The notes under the pieces are model-generated. The model was not told the DNA's origin. It did no database searches and saw nothing but the letters and a program-made list of their open reading frames with translations. Below are positions 24,476-36,900 of a stretch of DNA of 64,000 bases, piece by piece (the stretch's first letter is position 1; each line of letters opens with the position of its first letter). Location of the stretch: assembly GCA_947247005.1 (NCBI GenBank), contig OX365957.1:14294817-14358816 (forward strand), given 5' to 3'. The stretch comes from Spisula solida. Lineage: Eukaryota; Mollusca; Bivalvia; Venerida; Mactridae. Made by a program: the position numbers and the translations under genes.

Positions 24476-24799
24476 CACTGTTTACTTGTTTGTTGCCATT
24501 GGATCCTCATGGTGATTCTGAATTTTAAGGGGTGTCTTCATACCGTTAATTAGTGCCTTTTGTCTCCCTGAATTTTCCAAAAATCGACATTCTGACTTCA
24601 GTATTCAGTCTGAGGGGTAAATTTTGTCAAAGAGCTAAATCTGTATTTGATTTTGTTGTATTTGAATTGGAAATATTTTGGCTCTAAAATGTTGAAATTT
24701 AGTACCACCAGTACCAAATTATTAAACCTTGCATGTTCCTAATGTGTATTTATTCAATAATAATTACAAATTTAAATTTGTGCGTCACTTAACTATTTC

Positions 24800-24826
24800 T
24801 GTAAGTGCTTTGATAAAACAGTACCT
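24800..24826. repeat. Solo end of the GGTACTGTTTTATCAAAG element
   Basis: GTAAGTGCTTTGATAAAACA followed by GTACC equals the right terminus of 35163-35395. Another isolated terminus is near 29604-29635. Confidence 0.6.
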
Positions 24827-24974
24827 AGATGACAAATGAAACGCCAACTGTTGACCAACAGCACTACTGATAACTGTTGAGCCTCCTTGGCAAGCTACTG
24901 ACGATATTAACTTCAGACAAGCACAAATTGTGTTGGAAAGATCCATTGTTGATGAAGGTGTTGTGATACTATTG

Positions 24975-25405
24975 TCAGCAATGGCAACCCATTATTCTTG
25001 TCCCGAGCATAACTTTGTCAGCAATGGCAACCCATTATTCTTGTCCCGAGCACAACTTTGTCAGCAATGGCAACCCATTATTCTTGTCCCGAGCATAACT
25101 GTCAGCAATGGCAACCCATTATTCTTGTCCCGAGCATAACTTTGTCAGCAATGGCAACCCATTATTCTTGTCCCGAGCATAACTTTGTCAGCAATGGCAA
25201 CCCATTATTCTTGTCCCGAGCATAACTTTGTCAGCAATGGCAACCCATTATTCTTGTCCCGAGCATAACTTTGTCAGCAATGGCAACCCATTATTCTTGT
25301 CCCGAGCATAATTTTGTCAGCAATGGCAACCCATTATTCTTGTCCCGAGCATAACTGTGTCAGCAATGGCAACCCATTATTCTTGTCCCGAGCATAACTT
25401 TGTCA
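24975..25405. repeat. Minisatellite, 42 bp x 10
   Basis: Ten nearly identical units containing GTCAGCAATGGCAACCCATT and ATTCTTGTCCCGAGCATAAC. One unit (near 25095) lacks TTT and is 39 bp. Homogeneous, so recent. It continues rightward into diverged sequence of the same style (AATAACTCTAGCTTGTTCTA). Confidence 0.95.
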
Positions 25406-28400
25406 GCAAAAGTTGGAATTACTCAAAACTTAGTATGCATGTTTCTTGCACCAAGTCAAAGTAAAGTTTGCAAGAACAATAACTCTAGCTTGTTCTATAT
25501 TCGAATTATTTCCTTATGATTGATTTTGATGGAAATTGTAGTGTGCAGGAACTGTAACTCTACCTTGCTCTGTTTTTGAGTTATTCCCCTGTGATTGTTT
25601 TTATCAGGGCATTTCTTAGGTTGAGCTCAACTTTGTCACATTATTTGTATTACTAGAGACCTCCACAAGCGGGATGTGTTGCTCGATGCACGATATGAGC
25701 ACATAGTCTGGTGACACATCTGACTTGCTGAGCTGTTATATATTTGATGGTAATTGGAAGCGTTGCACCATACACAAATTTCTGATGTATATAATATTCA
25801 GACTCTGGTTTGACAAAACCTCAATTTGAGCAGGGATTTTACTAGAGACGCTTCTGACAGGAGATTAGGGCCAGCTCAACACAGCAGTGAACCCCACAAG
25901 GATCAAATTCACAACTGTCAAAACACAACAAGCTTTCGTACAGTGTTAAATAAACTTTATTTCTTTCAGAGGCTTTACTGCTAAAAATGAGAATCCAAAT
26001 ATTAACAAAGTAGAAAGAAATTAACCAAAGATTTTTCATAGATAAGAAATTGTGTCACACAGCAAAAAACATTACCACAAAGAACCTAACAAGGCGATTT
26101 TGATAATTTTTACAGTGATTGTGTAATAGAATTTATTCAAAGTTTTGACTCAAAAAAAATTAACAAAAGCTGAAAAAAGATGGCACAGAAAATTCAAGAA
26201 AGTAAAATCTGTTTTTTGCTACATTTGAAGTTTTAACAAATACAACAAAGAAGGAGGATATGCTTTATATACACATGGCGTGACGAATGACTTCGATGAA
26301 ATGAGACAATGAAGATGATTCTAAAGACAATGACAATTCTGATTTGAAAAGGAAGAATATTCAATTTTTTTCAAAGTACCAACTACAGCGGTGTTAAAAT
26401 TTATTCACAAAGACTTGAGTTTTATTTTCGTTTCTCACAATTCCTTCTATCTATAATGCCAGGATTAAGAAATTAAATGGTACTTTCGTGATAGATTTCT
26501 AAACAAAACTTGAAGAAAAACCATGAATATATTAAAAATGAAATTTGTTCTAGTTTAAAATAAAAGCCAGTTTACACAACACAATTTTTTTAAAATTCGA
26601 CCTTTGTAAAAAATAGACTTGACACCTTACCACAGATCTAACATACACTGGTCCTACAATTTCCGGAATAATCCGGAAATTCGTATTCGGTGCATTAGAA
26701 AGAATGATCTTTCCTGCACAAAATATTCTACATATGGGAATAGTTCTTTTTACTCGTACAATTCTATGACATCTATATATAAGGTTTAAGAATTTGGTGT
26801 ACAATTTAACAATCTGTAAAATGTAGGTTTTATGTAATTGTTTTTCAAAAACTGAACGGAAAGCATCAATATTGAGCAGACAAAACATATACAAGCCAAT
26901 CCCTATGTCGGGAAAAACAAGCCAATCCCTACTTCGGGAAAAACAAGACGGAATGTGTTATTGAAGGTAGTGACTTCAATTCTCAGAAAATTGACGAAAG
27001 AAATATGATTTTTGAAAAATAAAACAACAAAGTAACAGTCACTAACATATAATGTTTACAACAACATAAATTAAACAAGTAACATAGGAATGCTATGAAT
27101 AAGCAACATATAAGAATTTTTTTCTAAAATTTTGGAAAATAACTGAAATCAAGATTTTTTTCTAAAACTCCAGACAACCACAAATCTTCTCTATCATAAA
27201 TGGGTCTTACAGTCATGCTTTAATTGATATATAGAATCTAGCTAACAAAAATCATTACTCAATACTATCTTTTCTATCAGAACATAATTGAAGGGCCAGA
27301 GAACAATCTAATAGGTTGATAGATCCATATTTGCATTCTATTCATTTTTTCCACACCTATTAAGATTTTTTGATAAACTCACAGAGCCAAAAGTAGAGAG
27401 AACATTTTATCAATATTCAATGCATTGTTACGCATAAATTATGTAAATGAGCATGGATGAATATTCATGAATCAGATCACAACATACACAAAACTTCATT
27501 AACATAAAAATGAAGCGTTAATTCACAACAGTTAATGTGTATCTACTTAAAATGAGACAGCAAATGCTGCAAGCCTCCACCTTATAACAATTAAACTTTT
27601 AAGGCGTAGAAACTTTGTAACATTTGCTGTACCGTTCATTGTAAGAATATATTACATTGTTTATAACATACAGAGATATTATATACAGTTTGTTATTAAG
27701 TAATATGGTAAGTATAACTAGATTCCCCACGCTTTTGTAACATCGCATACATGTAAATAACACGGCAATAATATTATAATAATGTGAATGACCATTAAAC
27801 ATAAAACGGGGTTAATATGAAAGTTGTAGGGACAAGTGCAGTTTGCTTAGCAACGTAAAAAACAATTTGATTATACATGTATTAGTAAATTAATAAATAT
27901 GCACTGATCTGCTGTGTTAATAAAAATACCCCACCCACGCAGATGTAGAGTACACATCTTGGCACACCGAAAGCTGTTTTAAACAGAAAAGTACGGTCAT
28001 ACCGGATTTGTAAAAAGTGAAAAATTTGGTTGCTATAACCGATAATCTTATTAGCAACTTTTGACTTCAAATATTTCTCCAATATCACTTAATATTAATT
28101 TCATCAATAATATGACAACAATCAAGTATTTAACTTGACTGACCATAGGTCAACTTCTAAATGATCGGAACTTATACCAGAGCTTAACAATAAATTGATT
28201 GAAACGTTTTGATATGAAATCTTTGTTTCCTTACTGGACAAGTTTACTCGACATATCAGGCGGTGGCATGCCTGGCAAACTACAGTTATGTACAAAGAAG
28301 ATATCTTATCGGTACTTATATAGCTTATGTCTAATTCTGGGCACTATACAAGGGTTATCTGCATTTGCAAGTATAGTTAATAATAAGAACATGTACAAGT

Positions 28401-30803
28401 ACTGGCAAATTGTATTATGCAACGTAAAAAGCCAACACGATTCAACCTTGCAAGATATATACGTGCACAGCACACAATTTACATATCTATCATTATAAGT
28501 ATGACATCACAATTATGACATCATAAGTATGACAAAAACATCAATGTATTTTATATCGTTTTATCAATTGAGCATGATGCTGTGAATGGCTACAGTCTGA
28601 AATAAGACTAAATTTAATTTTAAATGAAATTGAATAAAAATGTACTGCAACTCTTTTGAGTCTAAACTGTTGTTTCACAGTAGAAATTTGATGCCTCAAA
28701 CACCTTAGAAACATCACACACGTTTTTGGTCCCGCCAATTTGACAATGCACTAGCATACACAGTTGATGTCTGAAACTGAATTCAGGGGTGTCAACAGAG
28801 CCAAATTAAAAATCCTGAAAATCATATGCGGCTGACTATTTTTGCCAAACAAGACGCTTTCAACCACCTTGTTTCCACATTTAACTCAGTTGTCATAAAT
28901 AAAATCCTTCAGAGTAGATTGAACTGACCATAACTTTGCCATTTCTTAAGATATTTTCATCAAATAACTTTTATTTTGGTCAGAAATCATAGCTCTTTCA
29001 GGATAGAAAAATCCGGAATTCCGGATTAATCAGGAATATTGATACCCCTGTGAATTAGGTAAATGGCTCAATTTATTTTCCCAATCTGAAGGTAGTTTGA
29101 GGCCACACAGTTCTACTGTACTATGTTTGTTCCATACATTATTATTCAAATATTATTTTTACTTAAAATGATAACCTTAAACTGGTTTTTACCATAGCTA
29201 CAAACTTAACACACTGCATGCTCGCTCCATTAACCATTGATAGCGGAATTAATTTCAAGCAAATAAGGCCAGGCTACAATATATTTACGATATTGGAATC
29301 AGATATCAAAAATATTATATTTTTCTAAATTTACATTCATTTATTGCTTATTGCCTGTTATTATGTTTTTTTATAACAAGAGGGCATGTTGAATTGACAG
29401 TATGCATTAATACATGTATTTGCATTTCCTTTAGTATTGAGTGTATAAAGTTTATGATCCAGTTAAGTGAGATAAGCCGTCACTCCTATACCACCTTAAC
29501 ATAATTAATCTATGCATCATAAGCATCTAAAAGCAAAGAAGTGATTGTGGTAAAACAATGCAACAAATATCATTCAAAAATAATTTGCTGTAAACATGTA
29601 CCAGGGTACTGTATCAAAGCACTTAAGCAAATCAAAAACTTGTCCGTGAAGTTAAATTTTTTTCATTCAAATTCAATCAAAAATCAGCTACGACTTTTGA
29701 AATTTATTTATTAAATTAAAATCTTTTTATAAAATACAAGCCATGTACTTATTCATTTTTAAATGATTATGAAACAAGTTCTACAATTACTGTAAATCAC
29801 TCTCACCCCCTCATTCCTTTGATTATTCATTGCCACAAGCGTTCCAAAGGGGGAGGGCATCAGTTCTTTGTACTTCTGTAATAATTATACATTTTCATTG
29901 CAGTCCATTAAATGGAAAATATCAAAGATATTCGAAGAACATTTAAATTCTCAGTGTAACTTCACAGCTTGCTTAAGTATGTTAGTAATACAGTACCATG
30001 ACAATAATATAATTTTTTAAGTAAATACTTTGATAATTCGAATAAAATAGCATATCAACATTTGGTCACGGATTCATGATTTTTTTTTCAAAAAGCTTTA
30101 AAAAATATCAGACATAGCCTTAGAAACAAATTTTTAAAGAAATTTACGTATGAAAAAATACATCTAAAAATGTTTTTTTAGTCAACTAAACGTGCATGGG
30201 ATCAGTAACTGAGTGAGAATAAAATCACAACACGACAATCGCAATAAAACATACATAAAACATAATGCAGAAGATTTCCCATTCCCTGATAACCTTACTA
30301 CCAGTCCAGTAACTTGAATTACGGTAAATAATCCAAACCCACCCCCCCCCACATCTTCATAAAAATTATAGTTAGAGAAACATTAATACATAATTTCAAT
30401 ACAAATTTGGTACATGATTTTTGAAATGCTTTACTTTTAGTAAGGAATTTTTTATGATTTGTTAATAAAATTTATTTAATAAATAAAATACATAATAGTT
30501 ATTTTTCGACATGTTCAGAAAACCTATAGAACTTGTTACAAATGTAGCAATAAGTAGTATAAATGTACGCATAAAAACTTTTTTCAAGTCTGTTTTGACT
30601 TTCAAATTGGGTCGAAAAAAATACAATTCTGTAAGTCTTTATTGACTATCAAATTACTTAAAAATGTTTTTAAACATAACTACATGTATTTTGAACTGAT
30701 CAACAACACACATCATTTTGAGATTTGTTTTCAATAAGCACAATGTAATGATGATACAATAACTTCTTAGCATCCAATCAAAATAAGTCAATAGTTTGTT
30801 TGT
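25406..30803. other. AT-rich interval downstream of calsyntenin; possible long 3' UTR
   Basis: No coding exon recognised on either strand. It lies directly after the calsyntenin stop on the minus strand and is uniformly AT-rich with few strong repeats for several kb, unlike the rest of the window, as expected of a long 3' UTR. Several TTTATT strings (AATAAA on the minus strand) are present, e.g. near 29703, but none can be chosen as the poly(A) signal. Confidence 0.4.
28784..29050. mobile_element. 267-bp MITE, CAGGGGTGTC termini, copy 1
   Basis: Starts CAGGGGTGTCAAC, ends GATACCCCTG, with TGAATT on both sides (28778-28783, 29051-29056). Contains CATAACTTTGCCATTTCTTA, CATCAAATAACTTTTATTTT and TCCGGAATTCCGGATTAATC. 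Confidence 0.85.
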
Positions 30804-30989
30804 TTAATATGACAGTGAAAGCGTTGAGTCATCCCATTCTAATGTTTTTCTCGCCGTCTGCTGTTCCATTTCATCCATTTCGTCGTCGGACGTGTCTCCG
30901 TCGTCGTGGAAACACTCACTGACGTCATCGTCAGTATCGCTGTCGTCCGGCAATCTTGCCTTCTGAGGATTTTCTTCATATTCAAATAA
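30804..30989 (-). CDS. CLSTN: Calsyntenin last coding exon: acidic tail and second W-acidic motif
   Basis: Encodes 61 residues and a TAA stop. The segment is rich in Asp/Glu (RLPDDSDTDDDVSE, DDGDTSDDEMDEME) and ends RKTLEWDDSTLSLSY, the conserved second kinesin light chain motif. The acidic tract is shorter than in vertebrates. Confidence 0.97.
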   Translation of the reverse strand, partial: LFEYEENPQKARLPDDSDTDDDVSECFHDDGDTSDDEMDEMEQQTARKTLEWDDSTLSLSY

Positions 30990-33900
30990 CTAGAAAAAGA
31001 AGAGTAAAAACATGAAAATTCATTGGAAAGACCTGAACAGAATATACTAAACATAAATATCTTTAAAACATCAAAACATTATACAATAAAGCATCAGATA
31101 GCAAGGTAAAAACAGATCGATAGCACATTACTGGCAGCCACAAATCGTATTACATCACAAGACACCCTGACCTTTGCTTTTGGCTTACTTACTTGACCTA
31201 TTTACCTCAGAACCAATACAGTTCATCAGCAGGTCATGCCCAACCTACATCTTTCTAGTCTGAGAAATGTCACACTAAGGTTCAAGTGTTTGCCAGTTAC
31301 CATCACCGATGGTTTGTTTCAAGTTTCGAGTTGTTTTTATGAAGGCGTTTTACATCTCAATTCTTTAAAGGATGGCCATGATGTTTTTACACCCTACAAA
31401 GGGATGGTCAAAATAGGATGGCCATCATGTTTTGACACCCAAGGGGAGGGGCATAATGATTTTACAGCCCAATCTTCTAAGTGGTAGGAGCATTATAATT
31501 TTACACCTCATTTCTTCAAAGTGGAGGAGCATATAATTTAACACCCCATTTCTTCAAAGTAGGAGGAGCATTATAATTTTACACCTCATTTCTTCAAAGT
31601 AGGAGGTGCATTATAATTTTACACCCCATTTCTTCTAAATGGGAGGAGCATAATACATTTACACCCCATTTCTTCAAAGTGGGTGGAGCATTATAAGATC
31701 AACATTCACAGTAAGGACTCACCTCTTGATCTATAGGATTTACAGTGATGTTTAACTCAGAGTTGTCCCATTCCATCTCTTCCCTGACATCCATCTGTGG
31801 TACACGTCGTCGGTAGTGTGCCGCCCGAATACGTAACACACCCAGTACAATCATGAACAACAAGAATCCAACACACACAACAATAATGGCAACCATACCA
31901 AGATCTGAAATAACAACGTTACATATAGAAATAACAACGTTATATATTATATACCTATTATGTAACAAGTATTTTGATTGGCTGAGGTGGATATAACATT
32001 TTTATGACGCGATGTCGTTTCCTGTGACATAACGTTCCAAACAACGTAATGTCATTTCCCGCATGATATAACAACGTCATATAAAGAAATAACAACAATA
32101 TATATAACATTTAAAGCTACATGTATTTACTAGTATTCCACATGCAATTTGAAAGCAGGTTTACAGCTAGAGTCATATTGACACTGTAACTAGAAGCCTT
32201 AGGTTTTATGACACAAAAGCGTATGTCTCCCACAAACGGCCATAAAAATTATTAAGTCAGGCAATCTTCATCCAACCGAAAATTCCTAACAATATGCACA
32301 ACTAGGCTTAGTTTGAACAATTCAAGAGAAGTTTCATTGAAATCTGACCAATGGTTAAAAGCAAAATAAGCCAGGACAAATTTTATGACATCCATCTTAA
32401 CATCCCGAATGACATATGTCCAGTACTAGAACAAAACAATATATTTCTCCTACTATATGTGGCAGACATAATTAATAACTAATAGTCCTACTGCTAACAT
32501 GACATCGTCAAGTGCCTAGTGCTTCACCAATACTTACTTGTACTGGCTGTACCAACAAATTCTTTCTGGAATTGTGGTGTTAATACATTTTGTTGTCTTG
32601 TGTCACTCGCAGCATGTGCTCGTAATATGGTATCATGTTCCTCAACATCCTTCACTGGAGCAATCTGAAATAACAACCAAACATGATAGAACCTTAAGCG
32701 GTAACCAAAACGATTGTATATGTTAAGTGGTTACCAAACTGATTGAAGTTAAATGGTTGATAAAATAATTAAACTCAAATGGTAACCCAAAGTATTGAAC
32801 CAATAGGATTATATAAAAGTTAAATGGTTACCAAAGTATAGAACCAAAATGATTCAAGTTAAATGGTTATCTAATAATTAAACCAAAAATATTTAAATAA
32901 TTACAGTTAAGCGGTTACCAAAATCAAAGACTATAGTCTCTGTCAAAATGATTGTAAGTTAAGTGGTGGTTACCAAAATGATTAAACTTGAGTAGTTACC
33001 AAAAAGGATAAAGTGAAGTGGTTACCAAAATTATGGAAAGCTAAGAGGTGACCAATAGGACTGAAAGTGAAGGGGTTACCAAAATGATTGAAGGTAAATG
33101 GTTATTAAAAGGATTGCAAGTGGTTATCAAAATGAACAAAAGTGAAATGGTAATGCAAATGATCAAAAGTATATGGTAACCAAAATTATTGAAGTTAAAT
33201 CAGGCGACAGAGGTGATTTAAGTTAAGTGGTGATCAAAATGATCAAAGTTAAATGATTACCAAAATATCAAAGTTAAAATACTAAAGCTAAGTTGGGACC
33301 AAAATAGCTATAGTTTTCAGGACTTTGTGCATGAACCAAGAAATTGAACATACCATAACTTCGAACTCATTGCTGACAAATCGACCACTCTGTGATGAGC
33401 AGCTGATGACAAACTTCCTCATGTATAAATCCTCGGCTTTATTGTGTACGTAACTGATCTGCTGTATAACATTCCTGTAGTTCTTGATATTGTCAGCATC
33501 TACAATATATAGAGGATATTACATGAGTGTCTTTTCATATTGAATTTATTAAACGAGTTGAATAAAATAATAAAATGCGAGGCTCTGTCGACCATTTTAT
33601 CGATTTTATTCAACAAGTTTAATAAATTCAATGTGGAAAGTCACAAATGTAATGTTCTTTTTATCACATGTTAGCCCTTTTTCGGCCAAAACATAAAATA
33701 GCTACTTATTTTCACTATTATCAACGCGCAACTTTGACGACGTCGACAATGCTTTGAGTGACGTCACGTGAAGGCTTTATTACACTAGTGTATCATCAAA
33801 AATAAATAATGGCTTTATTACGCTACCGCGACGTCAAACATGTGATAAACATATATATATACTGCCCACCAAAAATAAGTATACAGATGTTATTTGCCCA

Positions 33901-36900
33901 CTTATATAATACTTTCCTGTAATAATACTATTTGCAGAACAGTGAAGCAACACTATATTTGAAGAAAAGGAATATTTTTGTTTATTAAATGGAAAGGCCA
34001 TACATTAATTGGTACCCTAGGTGAAAAATCTAAAGTTTCTTTGTCCCTATTGAATGGTAACTTTGTCACAAAAAGACGGAACATTCAGCCTTTGTGATAA
34101 CATGGTTATTTTAGTTCCGAACATCTTCATCTATATTTCTATCTCTATTTTGACTCATTTAGTAACTGTTGTTTCAGAAACTAGAATAATTGTGACCGTC
34201 TGAAAAACAGATATTGAATAATTTAATCAATTTTAATTTTGCAACAATTATTTACTGTATACTAATTTTTGGTGGGCACTGTATATATACTATCAAGACT
34301 GTCAGCCTGTGTAAGGTTATAGTAGATAAATGACCTACACCAGGCCCCGATCTCCCGAAACATCTCAACCTGACCTAAATCTCATCTCAAAAATCTCATC
34401 TAAAAAATTGCCTTGTGTCTTTTAAATAATTTCCATTTCAAAATTTGCGTCATAAAACAGAAAACATTATTCTGAGTTTATAAGAGTAAAATTTAAAGAG
34501 CTCAAACTTCAAATTTATCTCAAATTCAGATTCTGATTTGAACATTTAAATCTCAATTTGAAATGATTTCTACTTGTCAATGAGATGCTTCGGCCGTCAG
34601 AGCAAGTTTTACACACAAAAACGTATGTCTCCCACAAAGTACCGTAACACAGACAAATGTCATCTGATAAAGAATTCCAGACAATGTGCACAAATAGGCT
34701 AGTTACACATGTACCAAGATGTCTAGCACAAAATCAATGCACAACATAAAGCAGTTCAGAACAATTTTTATCCAAAACCTTGCCATATTTGTGCTCCTGG
34801 TTAAAAATTTGAACAGATTCTGTCATTACAATAGTTTTTAAACATCTAAACAGAAAATGTATATTTTTCAGAATTTTTTTATAGGCCGTAGATACATCAA
34901 CTACTAGTATAGGGGGTTTACAAGCAGGGACTGAAAATCAAAGAATATATCCATTCTAGCCAAATTGAAAATGATACATATGTTGATTGTTCTTGTTCGT
35001 TGCATTTGACTGAGACACTCGTACGTGCAAGATCATTTTGTTTTGTACGTTTTTTTTTCTCCCTGTAAACTGGCCAAGGACTTCATGCTTCGAACAAAGA
35101 GACGGTTACGTGAAACAAGGATTCTGGGTGTGATAGCCTAGCTCTATACCAATAGACTCCTTGGTACTGTTTTATCAAAGCGCTTACGAAAATCTTAAAT
35201 TTACGCTCTTAAATTCTTTATATTTCTTTAACAACTGCAAATTGTAGACTGATAAAGTGTGTAGGAGTTCATTAATTGAATAATTATCAGTATGAAGCTC
35301 TATTTACCACACTTTATAGTTATAAACAAATGATAACTAATTTAAATTTGATCGTAAATTTACGATTTCCTTAAGTACTTTGATAAAACAGTACCCTAAA
35401 GTGTAAAAAAATGTGCTTGTTGTGATATTAGCACCAATGTATGCCAGACTACCAATGGGTTACTAACCAGTTCATCTCTAGTTAGATGGGAAACATCGAG
35501 CTATTTTAAAGGTTTGGGAAATGCCATGGCCAAAAATTCATGTTCTAATATATTCCTCATAGTGTAACCTTGCTTGGAAATCATGATAGGAAATTAATAA
35601 CTTCGTACGCAGCTGCATTGTATGATGAGGTGTCAGAGTACCAGAGAATATTAATATGTTAAAGGATCGGTTCAATGAGAAATATGAATACTTCTGACAA
35701 GATATATTACACCACGAAGTGTGAAGGTCGTTCCAACATACATTATTCTACATCAGCAAGTTTTAAATCATATTGTATTTCAGATAACAAATGTGAAGAC
35801 GTGTGATTTAATATCAGCCATGAAAAACCACTCAATAGAAGACACTCTCTATGCACTCGATTACAATCTAGCATCAGTCTTTAGAATGCTATATTAATTA
35901 TTCTATTTATAAACATAATAAAAAACTGTCATAAATTACCTGATGACCTAGGGGGGTATTCAATATTAATAGGAGAATAAGGATAGCCAATCACATCGCC
36001 TGTCACTGTCCAAGAGTTTAATATGGTGTGATCTGATTGGTTTTCCTTATCCTTTAGTCAAGTAAGATCAACATTGAATATCACGCTAGTGTGTGAAAAA
36101 ATGTGCCTAAGATGTGTTTATAGTAATTATCTCGTGAATATTCATAATGAAATTAGCATAATATTTAATGCAATAAAATAACAATGATCATAAAGGCTAG
36201 TGCATTATTAAAATATTTACTTATAACAAGAGGACCATTGTCTCTATAAGGCTCACCTGATGAATAGCATTTTAGGTAGAATCAGTGACCTAGTTTTTGA
36301 CCCCAGATAACCCAGTTGCAAACTTGACCTAGATTTCACAAAGACACACATTGTAGCCAAGTGTCATTAATATTAAATAAAAAATGTGACCTCAAGCGTA
36401 TTAACAAGGTTGTTTTTTTATGTGACCTTGGGACATAGCTTTTGACCCCAGATGACCCAGTCATTAACTTGGCCTAGATTTTATACAGACAAACATTGTC
36501 ACTAAGTTTCATATAGATTAGGTAAAACATGTGACCTCTAGAGTGTTAACAAGGTTTTTCTTCAATGTGACCTGGTGACCTAGTTTTTTACCCAAGATGA
36601 CCCAGTTGCGAACTTGACCTAGATTTCATAAAGACACATATTGTGACCATGTTTCATTAAGATTACATCAGACATGTGACCTCTAGAGTGTAAACAAAGT
36701 TTTTGTTTGATGTGACCTAGTTTTGGACCCCCCGATGACCCAGTTACCAACTTTTTAGAGACAAAAATTTGAGACCTAGTTTCATATTGATTAGGTAAAA
36801 AATGTGACCTCTAGAGTGTTAACATGGTTTTTCTTTGATGTGACCCCAGATGACCCAGTTACGAGCTTGACCTAGTTTTCATAGGGGCAAACATTGTGAC

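Noticed and set aside
24975..25405. CRISPR-like array
   Set aside because: Ten units are contiguous without unique spacers and the genome is animal; it is a minisatellite.
30839..31054. Minus-strand frame MFSIFCSGLSNEF overlapping the calsyntenin last exon
   Set aside because: It is an alternative frame of the exon and adjacent intron; the calsyntenin frame ends LEWDDSTLSLSY and joins in phase.
31236..31487. 83-aa plus-strand open frame
   Set aside because: Runs through intron and the start of the 43-bp minisatellite; no similarity.
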